From NCBI GenBank assembly GCA_036971615.1, contig JAYKKR010000029.1, positions 1-64,000 of the forward strand: a DNA stretch of 64,000 nt, written 5' to 3'. The stretch is from Amyloporia xantha. Lineage: Eukaryota > Basidiomycota > Agaricomycetes > Polyporales > Adustoporiaceae. This document shows, piece by piece, positions 1 to 14,044 of this stretch (positions are counted from its first letter, which is position 1; every line of letters begins with the position of its first letter). The notes beneath the pieces are model-generated. The model was not told the DNA's origin. It made no database searches and was given only the letters and a program-made list of their open reading frames with translations. A program made the translations under genes and the position numbers.

Positions 1-3000
1 TGTAAGGACTCCGATCGTCCTGCGAGGATGCGAAGATTTGGTGGTGGAGGAGTGCCTGGTGCTGAGCAACTGGCGTATTCATTGCAGGAAACCCCAAGAG
101 CAAATTTGATAAGTTTATACTGTCAATTGAGCTCTGAAAGGCAAGCAAACCATCAATATATCTATGGAACTGCGTATCAGTGCGGCGCCCAGATTCAGAA
201 GGCAGGAGTCAACATCGTCCGGAAGAGAATTCTCCAACAAGGGGCCTATAAACTAATGTTGACCTATGTCATTCCTCATTCCGAAGGACCTAGAGAGGGA
301 GCAAGAAAGGAACGCATGATCAGTTTGCCATGATTTCAGAACCAGAATCCCATTTGAGTCGTGCTTACAAGCCATAACATCCGCAGAGATGTCCTGACCG
401 CCTTCATATTTTTAAAGTTGCCCTTGAGGGGACTCTTCGAATAAAGATCACTATGGCCATACGGCAACCATGGCCATCATCGGCAGTAACGCACCCATCA
501 GCTTCTTGCATATTTTCATTCGCCTGCAACCACACACCAACATCTCCCGATCCGAACTGCTAAATATTATGGTCCGGAGGAATGTCGAGGCTGCGGGCCG
601 GAATCGGAGAGCAGGATATTCTCCTCCAGATCGAAGTTTTCATAATCCATATCTATGTCCGGATTGATTGCCCCTGCTTGTCTTCATAGGGAGGATCTTC
701 AAACTCGTAGTAGTGCAATTCTTCGTGTAATATCTGACCATGAATAACAGCTGCGCATGTTCATATGACGGATATAAGCAAAGTCTTAGAGACATTTTTT
801 TAACTTGAGTTTATTCAACGAATGCCAGGACTAGCGCTTTGTCTTCCGATCTCTGTTCATTACGGATTTGCACCTGCCAACTCCAGAGTATATTCGGGGT
901 GTTACCTAGACATACCATTCGCGCACGTTTTGTGCATACAGAGTGATTTTCAGAAGCGTCAAATATAAGAGGGTATGGATACGTAAAGGCCAAACTCCCG
1001 TCCTTTTTGTCCCTTTGAGACCAATGAGACCGAGACATGATGTACCAGAACAGAGGCCTGACACAGCCATGTGTTGCTCACCTTATACGTAGAATCACTG
1101 GGCAGTTCAAAGACAGAATTCTTCGTTTGCCTGAATACGATACGGCTCCGGAGCCCGAAGTAATCGTGGGGAAGCTTATGTATCCACCGGGGTCCTGATA
1201 TGAGAAAAACGCTAGGTGAGAAAATGACTCTTACTTGTCATACGGCACACTGAACTCACGTTCGATAATTCGGAGAGATGCATGGCGCACTTACCATGAA
1301 GCTAGCCCTGTTCCCCCTGCGCTTATGCAGCCCTTGTAAAAGTTTGATTCAGACTGAGACGAATCGCCTCAGGGCCTCAACGTCGTGTTCATCCGCGACA
1401 GTCTGCATGAGGTTATCAATGCATCCGGGATAAGCAGAAAGGCATCCTGTCATGAAATAGGGTCTTTCCTTCACATTTTCTGGACATTTATTTGCGTATC
1501 TCTGCTACCAAAATCAATGTCGTCATGCAGGATGAGTAGGGGACACATGCACACGCACCTCGATCTTTGTAGAAGGAGATCGTCCGCAGCTTTGTGCCTC
1601 TCTATTCGGTGTACATAGGACGGCAGCAAGAGCAAAACTGGCACACTCCAAGAAGATACACGGACACTACGACGAAACACATAACAGATTCAATAGACTA
1701 CTCCAGAAGCCGGAAATCGGCAGCCTGTCCTTCGCAATAATATCGCAAAAGCCTACGATAACAGGGGTGCTTCGTAATCTACCGCCCTGGCTTAGTGTTT
1801 TCATAGGAACCGAACGCGACGAATGATTGGTCAAATAATAGGAATATAGACTGACACCTCATGTAACAGCGTCATTCTAGAGCCAAGACTTTCTGGACGC
1901 GAGAGCTTGAAGGCAATACAAACATCCAGCACATCCGGCTGAGATCTCATACGCATGATTCAGCGTATTTCGGCGTATTCAAGACGGGCGCTTCGTCTAG
2001 TTTAGGCTAAAAACGAATGCCAGTCGCACCTCCCTCCGTGCGACTTAAACAGACCATTGTTATGGAAAGCTATAACCAACTGCAAACGTAGATGTATAGA
2101 AAGTATGTTTTCTGTCTCTGCGAAATGAACTCAGACTACATACACAGAGAATATGAGAATATGAGACATTTGTGGGCAAGGCATCACGCTCCCTTCGTGG
2201 AACTCATAATTCTGGAATTTCGAACGCAAATCCTGGGGTTTTGACCAAATCAATACCGCAGGATGACTTCGTGATCGATAGTCATTTGCAAGAGCCCGCC
2301 AGGTTCTCCTGCATCGAGTGTCTACTGAAAGATGGAAGGGACAAGTCTGAAGTCTGTGCGGATGCGCACCGTTGCTGTCAATGGTTTCATGTGAGACTAG
2401 TACTATGAGATGTAGACATTAAAATGTCAGCCATACGTGTTCCGTCGAACCTCGCACCTAAGACTGACACCTCCTGATGCCACGGTTTCAGGTACAGATG
2501 AATATAAAATGCGAGTAGCTTTACGTTGGATTCGCGAATTGAGCCTGTTCGTGAGTAATTACATTCAACGCTGAGCGATATATTGGCTTGAAACCGCGCT
2601 GATTTGCGACCTCCCTTCTTCATTGTCGAAAAGCCCTCCGTGTGACCTATGACGACAATATTCCACGTTTTTGACTGAGCTTTGTTGGTAAGGATAGAAT
2701 AGCGGACAACCAAGGGTCAGCGGATTCGAAATTGTAGAACGCCAATTTGAAGGTTGTGAACAATCTATGCCAGTGAATCGCGTCAAATACAACACTTATG
2801 ACCGTGCTTTCTGGTAGGAAATGATGCCCTATTACGCACACTTTCCCGCGCATTCATACACCCAGTGCACCTTGACCTTCTCTTTCTGTGCAAAGGTAGT
2901 ATGGAAAATACGATCCAAACGAGTTCCGTTCCGAGGCGACTTGACCCGAAATAGCATGGTAAGCGAAGACGGAGGGATTGGAATTAGCGTGCGACCGAAC

Positions 3001-4044
3001 CTGCTCTTCAACGACTTCCCCTGACTCGCTTATTCCTAAATAATTCCGATGTCGTATGGTGCATGTGATGATACATTCGTTGTCGTATTTGCGGAAAGCT
3101 CTGCAGAGGAGCGAGATGAGGCTTCCCGCCGCCTTCAGAGGTTACCAAACTCGGCAACTCTCCGGTGCTAAAATCACGCGCCACGTGTCTCGTCCTGCTC
3201 CTTTTCATTCTCACTCGGAACTCATTTATTATTTCTTGGTTCAATTCTTTGGAATAAGACGTGACCGCCATTAGTCGAAATCCGTTTAGGCCTTCCCAAA
3301 ATCGGTGTCAGAGCGGTAAGCATTGCAGTGACCTGGAGACTGCAGAGCCTAATAACTGTCAGACAACGCGTATTTCTCACTGGACTGTTTTCAACCAAGA
3401 CGCAGTTGTAGACCCTGCTTGCGCTAGAGGCCCAAAATATCCAGCCCGGTAAAGTACATAACAGCGAGGAGGTCGGTGCATTCAAGTAATCGATCGGACA
3501 GCTTTCAAGACGCACAACTGCGGTCGCGTGCGCTCTCTTGTCCTAACATTCTGTGTACGCGGCTAGCTGACTCACATGAATATCTCCAATATGATCAGAC
3601 TAGCAGAATATCGACTGCGGACCGCATTGCATGAGTGTGACCGCTACCAGTGGCTGCAAATAATAAATCGAATTTGGTGCGCATTCATCTGATGCTCTGT
3701 GATGTCTGAATTGACGCTTACGCGGGGACGTCGTCGTGGTTCGCGCTTGTACCTCTTCAGTAAGTAAATCCTACATGGTGTACTACTATGCCCGAGCAAA
3801 TGCAGGGCGATTCGCATTGGCGTTTAATTCCACGTCGACCTCCTTCTCGTGCTTGTGCATTGCGTATCATATCTTCGTCTTCGTCAGCACAATGCTAATC
3901 ATTCGACTGATCAGGTAGAAGAATTGCGTTAGCAGCGTTTCCACCGTTCAAGGTTCGAAATGTCTCCAACCTACGAGCCGCACCGTCAAATCTCGTCGCA
4001 TACGCAAACAGCGGACCATCATTAAGAACAGTGCCCTCCCACCA
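1..4044. other. No gene supported
   Basis: Short open frames occur on both strands, but none has a recognisable domain, a coherent splice structure or a neighbour that explains it. The longest, at 28-333 (+), encodes about 100 residues that I do not recognise. I see no terminal repeats, tandem arrays or RNA genes. This is probably decayed intergenic or old transposon sequence. Part of it may be the 5' flank of the KDZ element that starts near 4.0 kb. Confidence 0.4.
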
Positions 4045-7000
4045 ATGACGCGTTCATACGGCAATTCTATGAAAACTAGGTTACCACTTCATTCGGATCC
4101 GTTGTTACCACCTGAGGATCCACTCCCTCATTGGGCTACCCCGGACAGTACTAGTTTCGGTCACAATGAAACACATCCGGAGATGGATCCCGACAATAGC
4201 CAGCCAGATGGTCAGAAATCCGCTTATTCAGTGAGTACGTGACTTGACTTCTTACCGGCCACCAACACCATAATGCATCATCTAGCCAAAAGCCAGCTCG
4301 TTCGATGAACTCGTTGATATGGAGCAGGTGATCTCTCGGATTCTGTTATCTCGAGAGGCTGACCAGGACACTGGTGGCATCTGTCGGTGTTGTGGTCACA
4401 TATCATCCAAAGCCAGTATCCGATGTCGTGATTGCTGGGAGGGCGGCACACTTTGCCGAGATTGTGTATTGGAAAGGCACACAAATAACCCATTCCATTT
4501 CATGGAGATCTGGACATCCACCCATTTCTCTCGCGTCTCTCTGCGTGAACTGGGAATGGTCATATATCTTGGCCATAAAGGCCACAATTGTCCGTGTGCT
4601 AACATTTCAGACAGGAAAGAGTTGACAGTTGTACACACTAATGGCATTCAGCAGTGCAGCATTGTCTATTGTGGCTGCCCTAGAAGTGGGGAGAAAGTTG
4701 ATCAGCTCCTCACCAATGGCCTTTTCCCAGCCTCTGTGCATAAACCTCACACTGTGTTCACATTTCAAGTTCTGCGACGCTTTCACAGTGACACCACTTG
4801 CTCACACACTGCTGCATATGACTATATTCGCCAATTGGAACGCCTCTCTAATCGCTTAGAGCCAAAAGCAGTTCCTGTATGCACATTCTGTCATATAATG
4901 GTATAACCTCTTATTTATTTGTGTTATAAACAGATGGTCTATCGGGAATTCTTGCGAGTGGCACGAGTATGGCGTCACATGCAATCCAAAAAATGGACAG
5001 GTGTTGTACATGGACTGACAGAGTTTCTTCCTGCCCATCTTCAGGGCAAGATATGTATTTCATGTCCAGCCTGTCCACTTCCAGATGTCAATATGAAGGT
5101 TGATGAAAGCACACCAGCTGAGTAAGCCATCTTTTTGGTTTCAACAACAGCACTGAACTAAAATTGTCTCAATTTCTGCAAGTCACACAACAACCTTATT
5201 TCTGTCTATTGATGGTAATCATGGTTTAAGGCGAAAACGAAATAAGGGGAAGCAGCAGAGTCCTGCATTGTCTGATGGCATGGCCTATTTCCCCAAGGAA
5301 GAAAGTTATCAAGTGTATCTTCAATCCATGCCTGAAGACCATGATGTACGTGTCTTTTGACTCATTATTAGACCCTGTGTATGACAAAGTAACAATTAGG
5401 TCCGTACCTGCAATAGCTCAAGAGTAGTTGAAGACATGTATCGATCAAAAGAAGGATTTGATGTTACTGGAGTTGTTTCTGTGATTTGTTCACGACATGG
5501 CTTTTTGTTCCTCTTGGAACAGTTGATATGCAGAAAGGCGAAAGGTGAGATCCTAGAAAAACAAGTTGAACGTTTGAGTTATTGAATTTCTGCAGATATG
5601 GAAATGCAGATTTTGCCCTTGCTGGTGCTTTAGAGGGTGCCAAAAGACTCCACGCATTGTTGTGGCATATGATATTGCTTGCGGTTACTGCAAACATGTC
5701 ATTGACAGGTTTGAGAAATTCTTCCCTGGTCTGAAACATCTCCTGGATAAGATCATCTTCCTGGTGCCTAAACTTCATAATGTTGGTCACCAGGAACTCT
5801 GTCAATTGGCTCAATCCTTCAATTATACTAGGGGAGTTGGGAGGACAGATGGGGAAGCTGCAGAGAGAATTTGGGCACAGGCCAATGAAAACATAGTCAG
5901 CACTCGAGAGATGGAATCTGGACATCGGCATGATGTCTTGAATGACCAACATTCAGCTCTGAATTTTGATCACACTGTCAGACTTGGTATGTGGTTCAAT
6001 ACTCTGATATCACAGTGAATAATATGGATCATAGTAACTTCTCTGCAAATGAGACTGGAAGAAGCCTTAGAGCAGTCTGCACACACAATGCAAGAGTTTG
6101 CAGAGCTCAATGATGTATACCAGCCTTTTGTGCAACAATGGCTTCAAATGGATGAAAGGCCAGTGGTTGTAGGTTCCCGTGTAGTGAAGAGTGTTTATAA
6201 AATCAATGCATCTTCAGGTGCCTAGTTTATCTTCACTTTGGAAGAATATGCAGTTTAATTCAATTTATTACAGTTCCATCACAGGTAGAAATTCTTAATA
6301 GGATTTTTGAGAGGCAATCTCAAACTGAAGAGAACCCTACTCATAACAATGGCATGGCTGCCTTTGTCAATACTGCTTTACATTTGGAAAAAATCAGGTA
6401 TGTTTGCAACTTTGCTTATGAACACTCAAAGCTAATAATTATCAGTTATCAAATGCAACATGAGATCGACCCCATTGAATTGTCAACTCTCAAGAAATCA
6501 TATCTTGATGCCTATACATCTTGGGGACAATCAAAGCAAATTTACATGCCTCTTGCACAATTCCAGTCCACATTGCCAGTTCTTCTCAAACATCAGCTTC
6601 CCACATCATTTCTTCCATCAGCACTTTTGCAAAGCATACAGCAAAGTCAAGGACTTCATTCCTTGGCCAATCTGGAGGGTCAATTACGTGTTGGTCAATT
6701 ACATGATGCTCTCACAGATGTTCGGATTGCTCTGCGCAGTTACAACTTGCTATCAAGCCTCAAAACAACATCACGCCATCATGCATACAACAAGGGAGTT
6801 ATCACACGTGCTAGGAACAAGATGCGCAGGCTATGGGCAACAGTTTCCAGCTCTCAAGCCTTATATAATGCTGCTCGGTCAGCACTTATTAGCTTGGGCC
6901 TGCAGTCCTGCATAACTCGGTACCCTCAAATGAAAGATGAAGATCTTACCACCACTGCCCTCAAACAGTATTTGAAAACTGGGAGGGGCCGGAGAAAGAT

Positions 7001-7658
7001 CAGTTGGATCTGGAAGATTGACAATTATTGTCATCCCACTGACACTCAGCTCGAGGCTTGGGAGCTAGAAGGTAAATGTCAAACATTTTGATCATATTTA
7101 TTATTCTTGCTCATTTTGAATAAAGCAAGTCGTGTGGAATGGTTTGAATGCAGAGCAAACAAAGACCGGTGGCTAGAGGAAGTGGATATACTCCAAGCAG
7201 AACTCCAAAGATGCCACACATTCTTCAAATTTTTCACCAACAAATGGACCTATCTTGCAGAATCATGCTCAGGCACATCACTTTACCACAAGGGATGGAA
7301 GGCATATGCTTATAAGAAGGCTGCAATGTTCAAGAGACTAAAGCAAGCAATCAAAATAGAAGATCTGTATGTCATACATGCTCAATTTCATAGTGCCAAC
7401 ATGGTCTTATACAATGTTTCAGTGACTGGTTGACATCATCATCAGGTATTAGTGCAGGGGGTGTATCATGAGAGAATTGTATCTGCTGGAAAGGCAGTCA
7501 CTACGATTGAGTTAAATTTGGTGAAATGGTGGACATTTACATTCAGGAGGAAAAATGTATGGCTTTATGTTGATGGCAAGGGCATACCACTTCCATCTGA
7601 GTCTATGCCAATGAATGGCACATTACTGGAGCATGATCATGAGGATCATGAGCCATAA
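4045..7658 (+). CDS. KDZ-superfamily transposase with CxC2-type zinc cluster (two frameshifts)
   Basis: Predicted transposase of a Kyakuja-Dileera-Zisupton DNA transposon, a cut-and-paste enzyme acting in the nucleus. Exons inferred from splice sites include 4045-4230, 4286-4876, 4934-5121, 5183-5345 and 5400 onward, with introns of about 55 bp. An N-terminal cysteine cluster (CRCCGH, then CRDCWEG, then CRDCVLERH; about 4380-4480) matches the CxC2 domain that precedes KDZ in Agaricomycetes. The catalytic core follows at about 5650-5990, with VAYDIACGYCKH and a GEAAERIW block followed by SGHRHDVLND. Exons near 6290-7658 form the usual helical C-terminal region. Two breaks occur. The T-run at 5502-5506 and the A-run at 5642-5645 each lack one base relative to the frame that continues the family match. 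This is either an old inactive copy or assembly error. The true start could lie upstream of 4045. I could not find terminal repeats. Confidence 0.85.
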
Positions 7659-9301
7659 CATGATATAGAAAATAGACAGAAATATGGAAGACTTCGCCTA
7701 GAAGTCTATAAGCATTGGGTCTGTTCCATATGAAAAAATCGTAAAAATACTCAACACCCATCGTGTGTGACCGGGAGACGTGGAAACACAAGACGCTCAT
7801 GCATATCATTGCCGCCGCAGAACGGAAAACCCTGATCGGCGAAATCTGGACTGTCCGAATCATTGGTATTTCTGGCTCGACTGCAATTGACAAGGGGGGA
7901 TGTACCATGGGAAGTGCTGACCATTATAGTTCTGCAACTATAGAGTCAATATCATGGTGAGCCGGGGAGCCAGTCTACCCCTGTTTGTCTTCGCAAGCCT
8001 ACGTAGACATAGATCAACGCAAGGATATTAGTCAATCTGACCTAACTGGAACGGTCTTGGAGTGCAAGACACTTTAAGATACCATGACTAGTTCCAGGCT
8101 ATGATACACTTATTCCCTCCTGAGCCGACGGGGTCGCGGATAGGAGAAAGCCAAGTCTAAGTAGTCGGTGACTACATTCGTTGGAAAACTTTGAGCCTAA
8201 CAAGACTTACCGTCATTTAGAACCATTCGGTGTGGTTATGTGTGACGGATTATGGTTTGATATGCGGGAAGAGCGAGTACTATGAAGGCCGAGCGGGTTT
8301 ATGTGCATTGCTGCGTTCAAAATACGAAGAACGTTTATATCTAATAAAAACATCCCTGTCAGTATAGTAAGTACGAAAACTGCAGACATTCACGAACGAG
8401 GGAGGTGCAATACTTCCAGCATTATAACAGGAGCAGACATCGTAAGTTCATCATGCTTGAGTGAAGGCCCTGCATTCATGGTCGGTATCAAAATTGTTGA
8501 CCTTCCTAATCTTTTGAGGAGGCAGTATCCCTGTCAAACTAGGTTGATAATAAATCCGTAGAAATTTCATGGCTGTCTTCATAGCTGACTCACCGCACTG
8601 TAACGGCCATTCAAACTACTTAGCGCTAAAGGCACCCAATAGTCCGATGTAAACGGATCGAGACTCCAGCCTTCCTGCTTGAAAGTGAGTCCGTAGATCG
8701 CTATATCACGCATAAAAATGCGTGACGGATAAATATCAACTCATGCTCCGTGCTATGAGCCGTGGAGTCAATGTCAAGAATGTACCTTTGGGATGACCCC
8801 GACGCCGAGCTGGATCATAACACTTCATTCCAGTCAGTCGTCCACAATATCACATACTCCTTATAGATATTCAAGATGTCTTCACTTGTGCGAGATGGTT
8901 ATATGGCTATACATCTCACATATTAGTAATGGATCTCGTCCTAGTAAGGATTCAAGATTTGCTCCAGCGCCAGGAATTTCTCTTCGCCGGAGATATGTAC
9001 TATTATCCAGAAAAATGGAGGAGTTGGATGAGTCAGGTGGATTTTCATAAATAGAGATCGACCGACCAAGCAACCGGGACCGGGTCTCGATGATGGGGTG
9101 TCCCATACGTCGTGCCATTACCGTGACGGGGATCGTTCACGCCAAACTTAATGCAACATCGCCCCCGTAGACGGCAGCTCGAGAAGAAGATGAGACTTCG
9201 CTTTCACGTATCAGAGGAATGCATGCAAAAGTCAAGCTGCACCGGCACGGTCAGTTTGGCCGTGTCGACGCGCCTACCGAAGCTTCAGCCTCACGTGAGA
9301 A
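7659..9301. other. No gene supported between KDZ element and exchanger relic
   Basis: Only short unrecognised frames occur here. The 3' boundary of the KDZ element must fall in this stretch if the element is complete, but I did not find a matching inverted repeat or target duplication. The missing N-terminal half of the exchanger relic at 9302 is not recognisable here. Confidence 0.4.
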
Positions 9302-10482
9302 GGCGCTATTCCCTTCGCTTCCACCCGTATTGTCCGGACGTTGACTCGTCCTCTACTTTCGTCGTTACTTATCGCTCTAGTCACCCCCCTCGTTGCGCGG
9401 TATATTCGAGCTTCTGGTTTCACGCGATCGGAGAGCAATGGTGCGCACCCAGATGTCCCGGGAAGGGATGGGGCTGGACCAGGGCAGGCAATGCAGACAG
9501 GCCCAAATCCCCCTCGGTAGAGTTTGAGTGGGGAACGGATGCCCATGCGGACACCATAAAGTTAGGCCTCATGGTGTGCGTGCTTAGCGCATTTCTAACT
9601 ATTGCATATTGTGAGGGTCCAACTTGCAGTGTTCTAATGGGTCGCATCAAACTGATTCCCATGAAGACACAGGGAGTAGTATACTTTTCGGTGCTTACGT
9701 CGCAGGCCTCACACTGTCTTACATGGCGCGCGTGCCAGAAACTGCGGCTACTTATGTGGAGCAGTCGAACACCCCAGTCTAGATGAACGCTCCGAAGCGC
9801 TTTCATTCGAGTCCGCCTACGTACGGATGGTCGGCTCTTTGCAGCGGTATATCCTTGCACCGTTGTTCTTCGCCAGTGTCGGCTATGCCATTGTAAGTTA
9901 CAAATCGTCCCTAATTCCTTACTCGATAAATCTGAATATGTTGTGCTGACGTTTGGTCTCTTATTTTGTTAGCTGTTCCTCTCATTATGGAGCCCAACCG
10001 TCTTGTGGCGCGAGGTTGTATTTGCGGTCTTCATGTGTATCGGGAAGCTGGCAGTTGGACTGCCGATTATCCTGTGGTCAATAGGTCCTCGTCTCTATCG
10101 TGGACACCGCGTATCGTGGCCATGGGCAAGTCTCCCACCACGCATTCCTCATTCGGACCAGCAGCCGACGGTATTGAGACAAGCATATTCCTGGTCGTCT
10201 TTGAGGAATGATTTCATTGCTTCAATATACCCAGCGACATTCATGGGCGTCGCCATGGTCTCCCGCGGCGAGATCGGGCTGTTAATTGCCCAGATTGCTC
10301 GACAAGGTCCCTCATCAGTGTCTACTCCCGGCGCCGACGGCGATACTGGAGGCCTCCTGAGCGGCGAAGCCTTTTTAGTGAGCGTATGGGCGATTCTGCT
10401 GTGTACGCTCATAGGCCCCATGGGTGTTGGCTTCATGGTGCGGAGATGGCGGACAGAAATTACTCTCGGTCCTTGGTCCTGA
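9302..10482 (+). pseudogene. Monovalent cation:proton antiporter (CPA2-type) C-terminal half, decayed
   Basis: Remnant of an integral membrane Na+(K+)/H+ exchanger. A frame from 9302 reads a GAIPFAST start, then a hydrophobic LLIALVTPLVARYI segment. The next exon carries LSAFLTIAY, ending at a donor at 9611. After a 62-bp intron (9611-9672) comes SILFGAYVAGLTLSYM, then an RYILAPLFFASVGYAI segment, an 80-bp intron (9893-9972), CIGKLAVGLPIILWS and RGEIGLLIAQI. The last of these is a signature helix of fungal exchangers. The frame shifts near 9775-9781, between the segments ending EQSNTP and starting SLDERSEAL. An in-frame stop near 9518 must lie in an intron or be a lesion. The N-terminal membrane half is missing. 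The kept introns argue against a retrocopy. The family call is firm; the ion specificity is unknown. Confidence 0.75.
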
Positions 10483-12473
10483 AAAGTCTAACGCTTTGCG
10501 TTCACCCTGAGCCTTCCTCTTCGACTTCAGATTCGATCTTCACGCACAAGCATTATTTTCCGACACGATCCACGACTGTAGGCCGCGAACGCGAACGGAC
10601 AGATCACGACAACTTACCTCGATTGGTGTTGATCATAGCAAGAGCCACTGAGCATATCTCCGATGCGCGTGTCGCGGGAGCACACATGCGTACGACACGA
10701 TGGGCACGTTTTGCGCCCTTCGAAATGGGGGCACTTCGCGCGGAGGTTCAGAGAGCGGAGCGCTCGGGAAGCGATGGGTGTACACTCTGGAACTGTGCGG
10801 GATGCGGTGTGATCCTGCACTATCGGGTACAGACAGACACATTCCTATCTCCGGTCCGTCGAGGCAGAATGAGAAATTGTGGTAGATGCCTACACATGTC
10901 AGCAGACGGAAAGACTGGAAATGAGTGGACTCCTGGTAGTCAACGTTAGACGGTTGCCTGACGAGCAAGCGGTAGCCTAGACCAGAAAACATGGTTCTAC
11001 ACAGCCGCATGCTGACCGGAACTAAATACGACATGGATTTCGATAGTAGGCTGAGCTGCCGATATGTTTTAGTAGCGGGTGTACATCGCATTAATTGATG
11101 AATATGCGCGCACAGATATACCCAAACACGACATGTGGACGCAGGTGCTTTCCAGAGGGAACGTGGCTACCAGAAAGAAGACCACATTGCGTGTCGGAAG
11201 CAAGACGGATAGTTGGGAGCTCAATGCTACCAGCGAATGGGACAGAATATTCACAGCTCGACCTTGTGGGACTCTACCTGCAATCCGTGTATGGGACTGT
11301 GTGAATCTGACAGTCAGTTTTGTGACCGGAAGAGTTGCTTTGAAGCGCTGTCAGCTGCTTCGCAGAGGCGGTACAAGAGAAGACCGAACGGGCAATGCTG
11401 CAGAACATGTTGTAATCGAGTGGGAGCTCTATTAGTGTTCTCCATCTACGAATACAGCTAACTACCAGTGCGGGAACGACAGAGAGAACATTATCCAAAC
11501 AGAGACGATCCGCGCATAGTGGAGTATGAACCACGAACCCTAATAGCAGTCATATGCGGGTGACGAGGACAGCGTTTACGCGATTCACGTTTCGAGTGCT
11601 TCACCGAAGCGATATAGGAAGTGACCTCGGATCATGATGGGCGCTTGGAATCAATGTGCACAGTGCAATGCAATTTCAGGTCTTCTTTGGGGCTATATCG
11701 ACCGCACTGGAACGCCCATTCGATTAGCCAAGCGGCGGTATGTGGTACATACTGGTCAGCCTCAAATGTCATACATGCAACGCATTGTCCAGCTAACGCA
11801 CCATGAGGTGTCTAGACGAATACGTAAACCGTGCCGTGATGTTGGAGGGCGGCGCGTTGCCGCAGTCCTGGTGAGACCTTGTCGTTCACGACGATAGCAC
11901 TTCCGCAGCGATAGAACACGACCAAGAAAGATGATATGGCATTCTAGAACTGTAACAAATGCATTCCTGAATCCTGTGCTCTGATAGTGCGTGAATTCCG
12001 CCGGTGGTGACAGGATAGCCTTCGAACGCTTCTAAGCAGCGCAGATTTTGATTTAGTTGATAGCTTCTTGTAGGCTTGGAATCAGGCGTCGATCTACACA
12101 TCAAAGGAGGTTTAAAGTATTCTCTGCGGCCCCTCTGGAGATACCGCTGATCTGAAGTGCTCGGAGTGCGTTTGAGCATGATGTTGCTGTTTTGCCACCT
12201 AAGCCTGGAAGGAAAGTGAGGCATTCGCATCGTTGCGAATTATGGTGCTTCTTGACATGCCGCTGAAAAGAAGCAATCAGGTTTCAATGAACAAGGCAAG
12301 GCTAAGCAAGAATGAGAGACACTCGGTGCCAAACGCACTGTTCACACGTGTACAGAAGAACCGAAATGAACACCATGCGTTTGGTAGACACAGTGCTAGG
12401 AGGCTGTGGTCGCTGACGGACGAGCTATATATGCATCTGGTTACGCGGCGCTGCAGTTGGGCTACAGTCTAAA
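10483..12473. other. No gene supported
   Basis: About 2 kb without a recognisable domain on either strand. Open frames of up to about 190 codons (for example 10386-10949 +) overlap the exchanger relic in another frame and look compositional. I see no repeats or terminal structures. Confidence 0.4.
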
Positions 12474-13351
12474 ATGTCTGGAATACTCTCTCCTTGTAGC
12501 TTAGGAAATATGCATTCAGCTACTCACTGGCGCCTCCGGTCTCCGTACGCCTTTACCGACATATCGAGGACCCCGAGTCCCGATGATGATGCAGCCTCTA
12601 TCCAACCTATTCAGCCGATGTATATGGATACATGCGGCTTTGAGGGCATTCTGCGGGACGGCACAAAGGTCAACCACATGACGAATGTGCACGCACACAA
12701 GAGGGAGGCAAGGGAGGCAGGTATATTTACCCAGAGCTATCAAATCCAACCCAGGCCCGTTCTGCAGGCCATTCCTCGATTTCTTCCACCTGAAATTTGG
12801 GACCAGATTGTTTCCTATTTGCGGTATGACCTGGACGCGCTGCTAGCCTACCGCGAGGCCTATCCTGGAAACGGATGGTACGAGAGAGGAAGCAAATATG
12901 TGCCGCCAGAATATGATAAGCATAAGGTTAGATTTTCGAACCGGAAGGAGGTGGCGCGGATAGGAGTGATGAAGAGCAGTTGGACAGGACCAGAGGCGGT
13001 GTCTATCCAGAGGCGCCGGCGAGGAACCATCCCGCACCTGGCCACGTTCGCAGCGATGTTCGGCGGAAGGTGGACAAAGACGTCGAGCCTTTTCATCGAG
13101 GACGCAAAGTGGCGAGCCAGCTGGGAGATGACGTCTTCGAGAATCTGTCCACGTTCACCGGGATCACAGCCCTCAACGTTGAGACCCGACAGCAGCAGAT
13201 GGTAGATGTGGTAGAACTACTGCATAATGTCCATGATGCCGTATTGAAGACATTGGTAGGCCCTGTCCGTAAACGAATGTTCATCCGCATTTTCATACAG
13301 CTAGGATTTAGGATGGCATTCTACGCAGCTCTTCAGCTTCGACGGAATTGA
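12474..13351 (+). pseudogene. F-box-like protein relic, frameshifted
   Basis: An ATG at 12474 opens a frame of about 240 codons. Near codon 100 it contains RFLPPEIWDQIVSYL followed by DLDALLA. This resembles the F-box-like motif of the large Agaricomycete families that act as substrate receptors for SCF ubiquitin ligases. The match continues as TSSLFIEDAKWRA near 13085-13120. It then moves to a second frame at about 13100-13130, which reads LGDDVFENLSTFTGITALNV, typical of the region after the F-box. No intron with plausible splice signals joins the two frames, so a frameshift is the simplest reading. The LRR-like C-terminal part beyond 13351 is lost or unrecognisable. Confidence 0.6.
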
Positions 13352-14044
13352 CAGTTCTTGCAATTGGATAAAGTATGTGGCAAGAGCATGGACATGAGTC
13401 CTGAAAATTTTGCATTCTGCACGATGCTTGATTGCGAACGCAGCTGAAGGTTGAGACCTCCGTACTGTACGAACGACAGGGGTATCAAGCTCGCATCCGA
13501 CAATGGCCTTCAAGGTCTACACGTTAGATCTCGCAAATCAATGAAGTTGTCCGGTCTACCATCTCCAAATGTAAGGGTCGAAAGGCGCAGATCCACATTT
13601 TCACATTCCGTGATATCAATACTACGGTATTTCCAGTGCTCTGCCATTGTGTACATCGTCAGCTAATAGTCCTTTTCCTGACAGTCGCGGCATGTCGTGA
13701 CGGTTGCGACGTTTAGTCAGATCTGATTCGGATGTCCTACATTACCCCTAGCCCGCATTTGAAGGAGTGCTGCGTTAACATCACACCGACGGATGAATCT
13801 AGCCTATGGGTATGTTCTATCATTCCTTTTTGTTAGAGGTATACTGGTGTACGATCGCGGTGGACAGGCAGACAACGTTAGCTTCAACGGATCCTGTGCT
13901 ATGCGGCGGGCTGCGTGCCCGCTACCTATCCGGGAAGAAACGCAATTTAGGCACGCCGTCCGTGGGGGAGAGGTGGCCAGCGTGGGGCTTAGGGGACATT
14001 CCTACCGGGCTCCTGGGGCGGCAGCTCCGGGGTCCTAATACCCA
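13352..14044. other. No gene supported
   Basis: Possibly the decayed 3' part of the F-box-like relic. Short plus-strand frames at 13451-13666 are not recognisable. Confidence 0.35.

Noticed and set aside
9420..9860. 146-codon minus-strand frame
   Set aside because: Antisense of the exchanger relic, whose sense reading has clear family motifs.
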